NCBI RefSeq assembly: GCF_040396155.1
Contig: NZ_JBEBOY010000010.1
Span: 1-64,000 of the forward strand
Source: Tissierella praeacuta_A
GTDB taxonomy: Bacteria; Bacillota; Clostridia; Tissierellales; Tissierellaceae
DNA length: 64,000 bases
Reading direction: 5' to 3'
The position numbers were made by a program, and so were the translations under genes. A model generated the notes under the pieces. It saw nothing but the letters and a program-made list of their open reading frames with translations, was not told the origin of the DNA and did not search any database. This document shows, piece by piece, positions 8,846 through 16,814 of the stretch. Within the stretch, counting starts at the first letter, position 1; the number at the start of each line of letters is the position of its first letter.

Positions 8846-9043
8846 CTATTTGGAGCAAACCGATTTTCCTCCGCATCCCCAATTTTCACTTGGATGCTCT
8901 TCAATAATTACAGTAGTCTTAGTATAATAGTCTTCATTGCCTATGGCTTCTGCTAAAGCATGGCTAACTTTCTCTATTGCATCTTGCTTCATATTGCTAT
9001 CCTTCAAAACGCCTTCTTTCATCTTTAAGATTATTAACGGCAT
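8846..9043 (-). CDS. 4-oxalocrotonate tautomerase family protein
   Basis: A 65-residue protein of the 4-OT superfamily of small homo-oligomeric tautomerases. Met is followed by Pro (MPLIILKMKEG), so processing would expose the catalytic N-terminal proline. The second half (TVIIEEHPSENWGCGGKSV) matches the family's conserved strand and flexible tail, where the usual tail is FGIGG or WGxGG. Two cysteines in the tail are uncommon. Family members move double bonds in unsaturated keto acids or act on halogenated or amino substrates. It has a good ribosome site (AAAGGAGC). It lies between the BMP importer and the UroD/dehydratase genes, but a downstream terminator makes it the last gene of its own transcript. 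Confidence 0.85.
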   Translation of the reverse strand: MPLIILKMKEGVLKDSNMKQDAIEKVSHALAEAIGNEDYYTKTTVIIEEHPSENWGCGGKSVCSK

Positions 9044-9271
9044 ATTATCTTGCTCCTTTCATTTAATAATTAATCTATATTCAGTCCAATAATTTATAAC
9101 TGAATATAAAAGTGATATCTAATATGTACTTTACATATCTTTCGACATTTTCAGATATGTTTCGATATTTTTCATGATAGCACATCACATTTCTATAGTA
9201 CAATTAAATATATCTATCCTAGTATTTTCTTTATAGATTTTATCTATCGATATAATCCCATTTGACTCCCT

Positions 9272-10366
9272 CTACTCTTCACTGAATAACAACTCCTCAT
9301 CAATAGGATAACTTCCATATATTCTAGCTGCATCAACTAATGCTTGGATATTTTCAATTGGTGTATTCATAGGAATTTGACATCCTGCTGAAAGAACAAA
9401 ACCTTTCTTAGAGTCATAAGCTTTTCCAATACATTGTTTTGCTGCCCTAAGGACATCTTCTACTTTACCTAGTCTCATTACATCTACTGGTGGAACATTA
9501 CCTGATATCGTTATCCTATTTCCCATTATTTCTTTTGCATCTTCAAGATCTTCTTCATTATCTATGCTAAAACTTGAAATTCCAGTATTCATTACATGCT
9601 CCCAAATTTCCTTACTCTTACCACAAATATGTATGGATGAGCTACGTCCTGTTAATTCTTTTACTTTATCTACATTTTTCTTAATATAAGGTGCAGAAAA
9701 CTCATTAAAATGCTTAACACTTATTACACTTGTGGAGGAAACTGGATCGGAAAACCCTACCCCTACTCCTAATTCTACAGCTTTTTCAATTAGTTTGTTA
9801 TTAGATTCTGTTATTATTTCCATCAATATATAAATATCTTTAGGATATTTAATCATCCACTTCAATAAATTCTCTGTACCTACTACTGAGGCAGCTGTAC
9901 TAAAAGGTCCCGTCAATCCCAATCCAACCTTTGCCTTATTTCCTATCTTTTCTTTTAGTATCTTTAAAGCTTTAAGTACTATAGGTAATCTTCCATCTTT
10001 CTCAGGATTCGGTGGAACTAGATTTGCTATATCTCCTACATTCTTTATAGCAGGGGATTCTAATAACTGAAGCCCGTTATCTGGATAATATAATTTAGAA
10101 CCCATGGCCTCTCCGACTCCTTGTAATGTAGTTGAAACACTAAGACCATCAGCCCCAAATCTTTCATATAATGCAAGTTTCAATTCAACCATTTTCTCTG
10201 CAGAATAATAATATTCTTTAGTACTTATACCTATTAAAGATGCCATGGTTTCTCCAGTACTAATACTGCAAGGTATTCTATCTACATCTTCTCCCTTTGC
10301 AAAAGCTGTCATTCTTTCTATTGAAGTCATTTGATCCTTCTTAGGTTTCAATTTATATCCTTTCAA
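9272..10366 (-). CDS. Uroporphyrinogen decarboxylase-fold protein, MtaA-like (second copy)
   Basis: A 364-residue UroD-superfamily protein clearly different from the copy at 67-1122. It has the zinc-type motif of the MtaA/CmuA branch: His246 and Cys248 in HICGK, and Cys329 in SAGCQIP, followed by NTPIENIQALVDAA. Family members transfer methyl groups between a cobamide and a thiol or folate. It starts at TTG 10366, with GGAGG eight bases upstream. It lies 87 bases after the second dehydratase-type subunit on the same strand. That pairing, UroD-fold with HgdB-type subunits, suggests a joint reaction; the substrate is unknown. Confidence 0.85.
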   Translation of the reverse strand: MKGYKLKPKKDQMTSIERMTAFAKGEDVDRIPCSISTGETMASLIGISTKEYYYSAEKMVELKLALYERFGADGLSVSTTLQGVGEAMGSKLYYPDNGLQLLESPAIKNVGDIANLVPPNPEKDGRLPIVLKALKILKEKIGNKAKVGLGLTGPFSTAASVVGTENLLKWMIKYPKDIYILMEIITESNNKLIEKAVELGVGVGFSDPVSSTSVISVKHFNEFSAPYIKKNVDKVKELTGRSSSIHICGKSKEIWEHVMNTGISSFSIDNEEDLEDAKEIMGNRITISGNVPPVDVMRLGKVEDVLRAAKQCIGKAYDSKKGFVLSAGCQIPMNTPIENIQALVDAARIYGSYPIDEELLFSEE

Positions 10367-10396
10367 ATTTATTCCTCCCTAACTAATTAGATAAAT

Positions 10397-10436
10397 AATT
10401 AGAGAACAGTCATCATTTGAACACTGTTCTCTAATT
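10397..10436. repeat. 14-bp inverted repeat between dehydratase-type and UroD genes
   Basis: AATTAGAGAACAGT (10397-10410) and its exact complement (10423-10436) flank a 12-base loop. No T-run follows on the minus strand. It is more likely an RNA-processing or stability hairpin than a strong terminator. Confidence 0.45.
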
Positions 10437-10453
10437 TCTACTTTTTATTGATT

Positions 10454-11596
10454 CTATAGCATTTCCAAAAATGCGGATATTCTAGTAGTCAATTGTCCTA
10501 TGGTTTCTTGTGAATAATCAGTTTCTAAATGAAGATATGGTCTATTCTTTGCATTCACAGTGGTTTTTACCCTATTTCCTTCCATATTATAAGTATGACA
10601 TGATTGAAGTGTTATATCTATAACACCATCTATTTTATATTCATCAATATAATTCGATATCATATTCATTCGATGATCATTTGGACTCATACATGCGCAT
10701 CCTGATTTTAAATATCTTTCAGTAAGTGCATCTATTGGATCTCCTTCTTCGTCAACTTTATCCTCTTTATCCTTTATAGATGAACACATTTCAAAACATA
10801 CTACTACACCGCCATTTTCTTCAATTATCTTTATTATATTTTCAGTAGCATCTCCAAGGGGAGAGCCTGTTACAAGGATTCTCTTTGCTGTAGTAGGTAC
10901 TTTACTTCCATTCTTTTCATAGTCTTCTTTTATATCATTTGTCAACTTCTCTATTCTCTCTATTTCCTTTTCCTTATCAGCAATAAACAATGTAGCCTGC
11001 AAAACACGTCTAAGATCAAATCCATAGATTGGAGGAGGTGTCAATTTACCTAATTCATAAAACTCCCTTAAAGCTTTTCTCTCTTTATTTCTTATTTTTA
11101 TTCTTTCTCGTATTTTTTCATCAGTTATCTCTACATTTAATTCCTTTTCTATGGCCTCTTTTAACTTTACCATTTCAGATCTATAATACCTAAAGGAATC
11201 TGAAGCCTTTGGATTTTGGGGTAAATGCATTATATGCATAGGCTTAAAATCACCTAAAAATTCATACATCTTTTTCTTTCCATCACAAGTTGTTTCCCCA
11301 ATTAGCATATCTGAAAAATAAAAGTAAGGACATTTATCTTCAACTGCAAATCCATAACTTGATTTAATTAAAGGGCAAAGATTAGCTGGAAGATGTTTTT
11401 CTGCATAAGGAATAGTTTCTGCTGACATTCCGCATAACCATGCAGCTATAGCTCCAGAGGCAGTTATTATCTCCCAAGGCGCAAATCCGCAATATACTCC
11501 TATTACTTTCTTACCTTCATCCTTTAACTCCTTAGTAGTAATAAAGCCATTTTGTCTTGCTTCAGCAAATTCATTTAACATTTGAGTAAAATCCAT
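10454..11596 (-). CDS. 2-hydroxyacyl-CoA dehydratase / double-cubane reductase-type subunit (beta-like)
   Basis: A 380-residue member of the HgdB/FldB/BcrC superfamily, whose subunits hold oxygen-sensitive [4Fe-4S] or [Fe8S9] clusters and receive single electrons from an ATP-driven activase. The double-cubane-type motif set is complete: YCGFAP (Cys36), WLCG (Cys55), NLCPLIKSSYG (Cys74), DKCPYF (Cys89), ETTCDGKKKM (Cys104), CACMSPN (Cys300/302) and QSCHTYN (Cys333). It closely resembles the YjiM-like protein at 60365. Only 14 bases separate it from the upstream paralogue, so the two are probably co-translated and may form a heterodimer. No activase is adjacent. Confidence 0.85.
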   Translation of the reverse strand: MDFTQMLNEFAEARQNGFITTKELKDEGKKVIGVYCGFAPWEIITASGAIAAWLCGMSAETIPYAEKHLPANLCPLIKSSYGFAVEDKCPYFYFSDMLIGETTCDGKKKMYEFLGDFKPMHIMHLPQNPKASDSFRYYRSEMVKLKEAIEKELNVEITDEKIRERIKIRNKERKALREFYELGKLTPPPIYGFDLRRVLQATLFIADKEKEIERIEKLTNDIKEDYEKNGSKVPTTAKRILVTGSPLGDATENIIKIIEENGGVVVCFEMCSSIKDKEDKVDEEGDPIDALTERYLKSGCACMSPNDHRMNMISNYIDEYKIDGVIDITLQSCHTYNMEGNRVKTTVNAKNRPYLHLETDYSQETIGQLTTRISAFLEML

Positions 11597-11610
11597 GATA
11601 TCATTCTCCT

Positions 11611-12756
11611 TTATAGCATCTCAATAAATGCTTCTATTCTAGTGCGAAGTTGTCCAATTTCTGCTGGTGTAATATTGCTTTCAATCTCCATATATTCAAT
11701 ATTCTTTTTCTCAGTTATAAGTCTCTTCATTAATATGGTCTCAACTCCAAATGTAAGACATGCCTGAAGGGATAAATCAATAACTCCATCTATCTTATAT
11801 TTATCAATTAATTCTGAAATAAGATTCATTCTTCTATTATTTGGTGTCATCACTGGACAAGGGATATTTAAATATTTCTCAGCAATACCATCTATTGGAT
11901 TAATATCCTCTCTTACTAAGTCCTTAGTTTCCTTCATCCAATCACAAGTCTCTAAACAGACAAGATTTCCTCCTGCCCCTTCTATAATATTTATTATTCT
12001 ATCCATTTTTTGACCCAATGGACAGCCAGTTAATAGGATTTTAGGTTTCTTACTAATCCCTATATTATCAGCTTTAGTTTCTGATTTAATCGTTTCTGTT
12101 ATAGTCTTTATATCTTCCAATGCCTTTTCATTATCCAATCTATAATTGTAATTAGCTAATATTGTATAAACTTGTCCACTACTTAAGATTATAGGAGCTT
12201 CAGTCCATGTTTCATATAAATCTCTTAAAGCAATTCTCTCCGCATTTCTTAATTTAATAGCCTCTTTAATTTTTTCATCTGAAATCTCAACTTTAAACTC
12301 CAATTCAAGTTTCTCTCTTAATCTTTCAATCTCATTTCTCCACAATGAGTATTCTTCTTCCCCTTCATTTCTTTGAGGTAGTTGCAAAATATGAGTTTCT
12401 CTAATATTTCCTAAATACTCATACATCTTTTTCTTTCCATCACAGGTTGTCTCCCCTACGATTAAGTCAACAGCCTTAAAATATGGTGAATTCCCACCTA
12501 AGGCCTCTCCATAACTTGATTTAACTATATTACAAATATTGCTAGGTAATTCTTTTTCCCCTATAAGTATATATTCATCTGTTGTATTACACAGTCTAAT
12601 TGCCTTTGCATTAGCTGCTAATATCAACTCTATTGGTGTAAATGAACAATATGTACCAACTATCTTTGCACCTTCATTTTTTAATCTGTTTAATTCTTTA
12701 ATCGAATCAGCTCTAGCATTAATAAATCTCTCTAGGATTTCCTTTATTTCCTCCAC
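11611..12756 (-). CDS. 2-hydroxyacyl-CoA dehydratase / double-cubane reductase-type subunit (alpha-like)
   Basis: A 381-residue paralogue of the next gene and probably its partner. Shared motifs are TYCSFTP (Cys37), NICNIVKSSYG (Cys75), ETTCDGKKKM (Cys105), TGCPLG (Cys245), PCPVMTPNN (Cys300) and QACLTF (Cys333). The cysteine of the DKCPYF motif is replaced by serine (GNSPYF, Ser90), and CACM has become CPVM. It therefore probably binds its cluster differently from its partner, as in asymmetric HgdA/HgdB-type enzymes. An ATG at 12774 has no ribosome site. GTG 12756 has AAAGGTGG seven bases upstream and is preferred. It is the first gene of the cluster. Confidence 0.83.
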   Translation of the reverse strand: MEEIKEILERFINARADSIKELNRLKNEGAKIVGTYCSFTPIELILAANAKAIRLCNTTDEYILIGEKELPSNICNIVKSSYGEALGGNSPYFKAVDLIVGETTCDGKKKMYEYLGNIRETHILQLPQRNEGEEEYSLWRNEIERLREKLELEFKVEISDEKIKEAIKLRNAERIALRDLYETWTEAPIILSSGQVYTILANYNYRLDNEKALEDIKTITETIKSETKADNIGISKKPKILLTGCPLGQKMDRIINIIEGAGGNLVCLETCDWMKETKDLVREDINPIDGIAEKYLNIPCPVMTPNNRRMNLISELIDKYKIDGVIDLSLQACLTFGVETILMKRLITEKKNIEYMEIESNITPAEIGQLRTRIEAFIEML

Positions 12757-12953
12757 TCGAAGTCCACCTTTCATTGTTAAACTAATTTCAAATTTATCAG
12801 ATTTATTTACCTACTTAAAGCATTATCAATTTTTTTAATTGATGCAGTTATACATATAAATAAAATTAATATATCAAATGTAATACTTTGAAATTCATTA
12901 TTAAAAGGTTCTCTTTAAGACTAAAAATAAGTAATAACTTCCTATGAGATATA

Positions 12954-12985
12954 AAAAAATCAGGGAACTAATCCCTGATTTTTTT
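12954..12985 (-). terminator. Terminator after the ZIP transporter gene
   Basis: On the minus strand AAAAAATCAGGGA and TCCCTGATTTTTT form a strong stem around a five-base loop, with a T-run. It overlaps the stop codon of the ZIP gene by two bases and insulates it from the dehydratase-type cluster. Confidence 0.85.
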
Positions 12986-13799
12986 AATGATGATGGAATA
13001 TACTCATGGATAAAGCCATTACCATCATTCCTACAATAGCTCCATATACTGATATATGATGATCTTCGTATTTTTGAGATGATGGCAATAGTTCATCTAA
13101 TGATACAAATATCATAATACCTGCTACTATGGAGAAAAGGATTCCGAAAACTAAGTCATTGAAGAAATTTGATAAAATCAGATATCCTATAATTGCACCT
13201 AAGGGTTGGCAAAGACCTACAAATAAGGAATATAAAAATGCTTTCTTCTTACTGCCTGTAGAATAATAAATTGGCACTGATATAGCGATACTTAATGGTA
13301 TATTGTGAAGAATTACTGCTGCAGCTATGGGGACTGATACAGATATATCTTTTAATCCTGCAGTAAAAATCGCTAATCCTTCTGGTAAATTGTGTATAGC
13401 TATTGCAACAGCCGACATAAGTCCTAGCTTTGATAGATGCTCACCATTTTCACAATCATCGTTATCGTGGTCATGATCATGCCCATGATGTTCATGATAA
13501 TGTCCTCCATATTTATGAACTAATTTTTCTATAATTGCAGTAATAAACATACCTCCAAAAAAACCTGCCAAGGCTATAAATTTACCATGTTCTCCAAAAT
13601 ATCCTTCTATTAATTCCATTCCTTCTGGTAAAATCGCCATAAAGGATACATATATCATTATCCCTGCGGAAAAGCTCAATGCTATAGCTAAAAACCTTTT
13701 ATTAGTTTCCTTTACAATAAATGATAATAAACTACCAAGTCCCATGGATAATCCCACTATAGTCGTAAGCCCCAATGATAATATTGCTTCTTTATTCAT
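12984..13799 (-). CDS. ZIP family metal transporter (ZupT-like)
   Basis: A 271-residue membrane protein that imports divalent metals such as Zn2+, Mn2+ or Fe2+. It has about eight hydrophobic helices. The fourth and fifth carry the metal-path signatures HNLPEGLAIF and HNIPLSIAI. A long His/Asp-rich cytoplasmic loop (HEHHGHDHDHDNDD) probably binds metal before release. ATG 13799 lies behind GGGAGAAG. It has its own terminator and no operon partners. Confidence 0.92.
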   Translation of the reverse strand: MNKEAILSLGLTTIVGLSMGLGSLLSFIVKETNKRFLAIALSFSAGIMIYVSFMAILPEGMELIEGYFGEHGKFIALAGFFGGMFITAIIEKLVHKYGGHYHEHHGHDHDHDNDDCENGEHLSKLGLMSAVAIAIHNLPEGLAIFTAGLKDISVSVPIAAAVILHNIPLSIAISVPIYYSTGSKKKAFLYSLFVGLCQPLGAIIGYLILSNFFNDLVFGILFSIVAGIMIFVSLDELLPSSQKYEDHHISVYGAIVGMMVMALSMSIFHHH

Positions 13800-14330
13800 T
13801 TTTCACATCTTCTCCCGTTGTTTTTTATTAAAATATTAGCTCGTATGTTGGTCATAGTCTTAATTCTATTTTTATCTACATTTAAATTTGCAGACCATCT
13901 TTCAGATTTAAAATCTATAATTTAAAGAATAAATTATGACTTCCTCTCTTAATCTAGTTAAATATATAAATCTCATATAATGATATTAATCCTACTAATA
14001 CCTAACTCCATAATCTTAGTATTGACACTAGATAGTGAAAATATAGTTATTATCCTAATTCCTATTGTCATTAATATAGATATAAGCTTAATATCTGATT
14101 ATCTCAGTATCTAAGATAATAGTTAAAAGATAGATTCTATTATTAAAATCAGCCATATAATTTCTTTTAGCTACTTTATACCCCCTACTACAATAGCTAA
14201 AAGAATAATTGCAAATCTTTACTGTACAATTAATTAAAACTATTATTAGTAAATAAAGATATATTTTTCATAAAATATTTTCTTTCATTTTTACTTCAAA
14301 ATATTATATCACAATACCCTATAATTGAGA
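13800..14330. other. Gene-free AT-rich interval with one inverted repeat
   Basis: No coding frame with a ribosome site is seen. A 12-bp inverted repeat (TTCTTTTAGCTA ... TAGCTAAAAGAA, about 14162-14204) with a 20-base loop is the only clear structure. It has no T-run. The stretch may be the eroded remainder of former genes, as the neighbouring interval contains a decayed receptor. Confidence 0.35.
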
Positions 14331-14331
14331 A

Positions 14332-14368
14332 AAGAATTGTCAGGAGAATAACTCTCATGACAATTCTT
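14332..14368 (-). terminator. Hairpin at the end of the 32-residue ORF
   Basis: AAGAATTGTCA (14332-14342) pairs exactly with TGACAATTCTT (14358-14368). On the minus strand it directly follows and includes the stop codon of the small ORF. The T-run is weak (CTTTTCTC). It supports the small ORF being the end of a real transcript. Confidence 0.55.
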
Positions 14369-14465
14369 AATTTATAGTTAAAGTTATTATAGGTACAATA
14401 ATTGCTATAACAAAGGATAATACCAATAAGTAAATTATAACATTAGTAAACTTTGATTTTCGCAT
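14367..14465 (-). CDS. Small single-helix membrane protein, 32 residues
   Basis: The open frame starts at ATG 14465, five bases after a GGAGGG ribosome site, and ends at TAA 14367 inside a hairpin. The product has a short basic start (MRKSKFTN), then an uninterrupted hydrophobic helix (VIIYLLVLSFVIAIIVPI). That layout fits a tiny membrane protein with its N-terminus in the cytoplasm. Length and charge recall Prli42-type stress-membrane peptides, but the resemblance is too weak to assign. Start, ribosome site and terminator together argue for a real gene despite the decayed surroundings. Confidence 0.55.
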   Translation of the reverse strand: MRKSKFTNVIIYLLVLSFVIAIIVPIITLTIN

Positions 14466-14485
14466 AAAATCCCTCCGACTATTAA

Positions 14486-14800
14486 TTATACTTTAAATTC
14501 TTTAATTAGGCAATTTAATCTTTCAGCTATTGTACTTTGATTTTTTGTTTCCAATACTATCTGATCTAATACCTCCTTAGTTTCATTCATCCCCTTTAAT
14601 ATTTCATCTGCCGCTATCAAATGCACTAGTTGCCAGCTGCATAACTCCAGAATCAACTTCTTCTATAGTATAAGTTAACTCACCAGTAGCAAAATTAACA
14701 CTCTATATCCTCTATTATATTTACCGTATTACTAGATATGCTAGTGAACTACCCCCACTTGTAGAAGTTTTGGCTCCTTGGTCAATATTCCGTTTATCCA
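14486..14800 (-). pseudogene. Decayed methyl-accepting chemotaxis protein (3' end)
   Basis: Translation of the minus strand gives receptor-like pieces in different frames. They are SSNTVNIIEDIE, TIEEVDSGVMQLATSAFD, ADEILKGMNETKEVLDQIV and a C-terminal KNQSTIAERLNCLIKEFKV followed by TAA at 14486-14488. These match the last part of the signalling domain of methyl-accepting chemotaxis proteins (compare EEVDSGV...ADEI). Frameshifts and stops separate the pieces and no start is found. It is not the source of the intact receptors at 31535 and 57380, which differ in sequence. Confidence 0.6.
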
Positions 14801-15098
14801 AGCTCTAAAGATCATTCCAATCTCGCACTTACCAAAACTATATCGCTAATTTCAGTAGGTTTTTAAATGCATTTATGTCCATATCATGCTTAGTATTACA
14901 TACATATCAACTATTATCTCCCCCATATATAGTCTCTATTTCTTATATCATAATCCATCTTTAATATAACTTCAACGGTTTTTACAATATTCTGTTATTT
15001 CCTAAACCTATAATAAAATAAAGAAATATATTATATCAAATACCTTCTAATATATTGCTAAACACAGTGGTTTATGATAATATATACTGGAATAATAA

Positions 15099-15174
15099 GG
15101 GCGGTTAACTCAGCTGGTAGAGTGTCATCTTGACGTGGTGAAAGTCGTAGGTTCGAGTCCTATACCGCCCACCA
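15099..15174 (+). tRNA. tRNA-Val(GAC), CCA encoded
   Basis: A full 76-base cloverleaf is present. The acceptor stem GGGCGGT pairs with ACCGCCC, the D stem ACTC with GAGT, the anticodon stem TCATC with GGTGA, and the T stem GTAGG with CCTAT. The anticodon loop TTGACGT places GAC at 15132-15134, read as valine (codons GUC/GUU). The 3' CCA is encoded. It stands alone, followed by a terminator at 15211. Confidence 0.95.
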
Positions 15175-15210
15175 TTTTAATTAATAATTAATACATTAGT
15201 CAATTTAGTA

Positions 15211-15239
15211 GACAGTATTTACTGTCTTTATTTTTTTTG
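15211..15239 (+). terminator. Terminator after tRNA-Val
   Basis: GACAGT and ACTGTC form a six-base-pair stem around ATTT (15211-15226), followed by a run of Ts. It lies 37 bases after the tRNA. Confidence 0.75.
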
Positions 15240-15261
15240 CCTGTTTTATTTTCCTAATATT

Positions 15262-15270
15262 TGGTATAAT
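15262..15270 (+). promoter_or_regulatory. Extended -10 promoter for the aminopeptidase gene
   Basis: TGGTATAAT is a perfect extended -10 element (TGn plus TATAAT). No good -35 at the right spacing is seen, as is usual for extended -10 promoters. It lies about 37 bases before the TTG start. Confidence 0.5.
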
Positions 15271-15306
15271 TAGAGAGACTAAATAAATTAGAATGGGGTG
15301 TTGAAT

Positions 15307-16743
15307 TTGAAGATATTAGTTGGTAAGGGTGGAGAAGTAGAAGTTCTTTTAGCATTTAAAGATACAAGTAAATTAGATAAATCACAGGAATTATATGACT
15401 ATCTAAAGAAAAAAGAAATCTTTAAAGGTTCTTGTGGTGAAGTATATTCAGATATTTCGCCTAAAGGAGATAATATAGTAATACTGGGACTAGGAGAACA
15501 AGAAAAATTAACATTTGAATCTCTTAGGAAAGCTTTCTATAAATTAGGTAAAGAATTAATGAGATTTAAAGTAGAATCAGCAGAAGTAGAAGTACCTAAA
15601 TTTGAAAATCTTTGCTACACAAAAACTAATATGGCCATAGCGGAAGGTCTTCTACAATCAGAATATGCTTTTGAAAAGTATTTATCTGAAAAGAAGGTAA
15701 AACCTACAGTTAAAGAGTTTTTCTTAAATATATTAGAAGATAAAAAAGAAAAAGTAGAAAAAGGACTTAATGAGATTAATAATATTGTAGATGGTATATT
15801 TCTAGCTAGAGACTTAGTTAATGAACCTGCCATAACAATGACTCCTGTTGAATTAGCTAAAAGAGCCAAGGAAGAATTAACAACTCTAGGTGTTGAAGTT
15901 GAAATACTTGAAAAAGATAAAATAGAAGAATTAGGAATGAAAGCATTTCTAGCTGTCACAAAGGGTTCTGCTATTCCACCTCAATTTATAGTGATGAAAT
16001 GGAATGGAGATAGTTCATCAGAAGAAAAACTTGCTCTTGTTGGCAAAGGACTTACTTATGATTCAGGCGGATATTCTATAAAACCTGGAAATAGTATGGT
16101 AGATATGTATAATGATATGGCCGGCTCTGCTTCTGTAATCGGAACTATGAAAGCTATTGCTAAATCTAAGTTAAATAAAAATGTTGTTGCAGTTGTAGCT
16201 GCTTGTGAAAATCTAATTTCTGGTGAAGCATATAAACCAGGAGATGTAATTGGATCTATGGCTGGAAAAACCATTGAAGTATGGAGTACTGACGCAGAAG
16301 GTAGATTAACTTTAGCTGACGCCTTATGGTATGCTGCAACAGTAGAAAAGGCTAATAAAATAATCGATATTGCTACACTTACTGGTGCATGTGTTGTAGC
16401 TTTAGGTAATGTAAATACTGGAGCAATAACTAATGATGAAAATCTAATGAATTCAGTGAAAAATGCAGCAGAATTAGCAGGTGAACCAGTGTGGCAGTTA
16501 CCTTCGAATAAAGAATATAAGGAGTTAATAAAAGGAACTGTCGGTGATTTAAAAAATACTGGCGGAAGAGGAGCAGGTACAATAACTGCTGGACTTTTCC
16601 TAGAAGAATTTGTAAATAATATTCCTTGGGTCCATCTAGACATAGCTGGAACAGCATTCCTTTCATCCGAAATGGGATATCTACCTAAAGGAGCTACTGG
16701 AGTTCCTGTAAAAACTCTATATCATTTAGCAAAGGAATATTAA
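15307..16743 (+). CDS. pepA: Leucyl aminopeptidase (M17 family)
   Basis: A cytosolic two-metal exopeptidase of about 478 residues that removes N-terminal residues from peptides. The metal and active-site blocks are clear: LVGKGLTYDSGGYSIKP (Lys and Asp ligands), MYNDMAGSASV and the diagnostic STDAEGRLTLADAL, which usually reads NTDAEGRL. The Asn-to-Ser change at the start of that motif is mild. A GTG at 15298 is also in frame but has no ribosome site. TTG 15307 has GGGGTG six bases before it and yields MKILVGKGG, the normal family start. It is transcribed alone, with an extended -10 promoter upstream and a strong terminator downstream. Confidence 0.92.
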   Translation: MKILVGKGGEVEVLLAFKDTSKLDKSQELYDYLKKKEIFKGSCGEVYSDISPKGDNIVILGLGEQEKLTFESLRKAFYKLGKELMRFKVESAEVEVPKFENLCYTKTNMAIAEGLLQSEYAFEKYLSEKKVKPTVKEFFLNILEDKKEKVEKGLNEINNIVDGIFLARDLVNEPAITMTPVELAKRAKEELTTLGVEVEILEKDKIEELGMKAFLAVTKGSAIPPQFIVMKWNGDSSSEEKLALVGKGLTYDSGGYSIKPGNSMVDMYNDMAGSASVIGTMKAIAKSKLNKNVVAVVAACENLISGEAYKPGDVIGSMAGKTIEVWSTDAEGRLTLADALWYAATVEKANKIIDIATLTGACVVALGNVNTGAITNDENLMNSVKNAAELAGEPVWQLPSNKEYKELIKGTVGDLKNTGGRGAGTITAGLFLEEFVNNIPWVHLDIAGTAFLSSEMGYLPKGATGVPVKTLYHLAKEY

Positions 16744-16762
16744 TAAAAAATATGTAATCATT

Positions 16763-16792
16763 AAAAGCTAGAGAACAAACTCTAGCTTTTTT
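16763..16792. terminator. Bidirectional terminator between aminopeptidase and MFS genes
   Basis: AAAAGCTAGAG and CTCTAGCTTTT form an 11-bp stem around AACAAA, with T-runs in both directions. It lies between two convergent genes. Confidence 0.9.
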
Positions 16793-16814
16793 ATCTTTTA
16801 ATAATATATTTTAT

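Noticed and set aside
11582..11767. Plus-strand open frame across the dehydratase-subunit junction
   Set aside because: It lies opposite two well-supported genes and lacks a ribosome site.
67..12756. Methanol/methylamine-type methyltransferase system
   Set aside because: Two MtaA-like proteins are present, but there is no corrinoid protein, no MtaB/MttB partner and no RamA-type activator.
10454..12756. Classic (R)-2-hydroxyglutaryl-CoA dehydratase operon (hgdCAB)
   Set aside because: There is no adjacent activase, CoA transferase or hydroxyacid dehydrogenase, and the sequences are closer to the YjiM/double-cubane type.
13800..15098. Prophage, IS element or CRISPR array in the gene-poor interval
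   Set aside because: No transposase or integrase motifs, terminal repeats or regularly spaced repeats are visible; the content is a decayed chemoreceptor and a small ORF.
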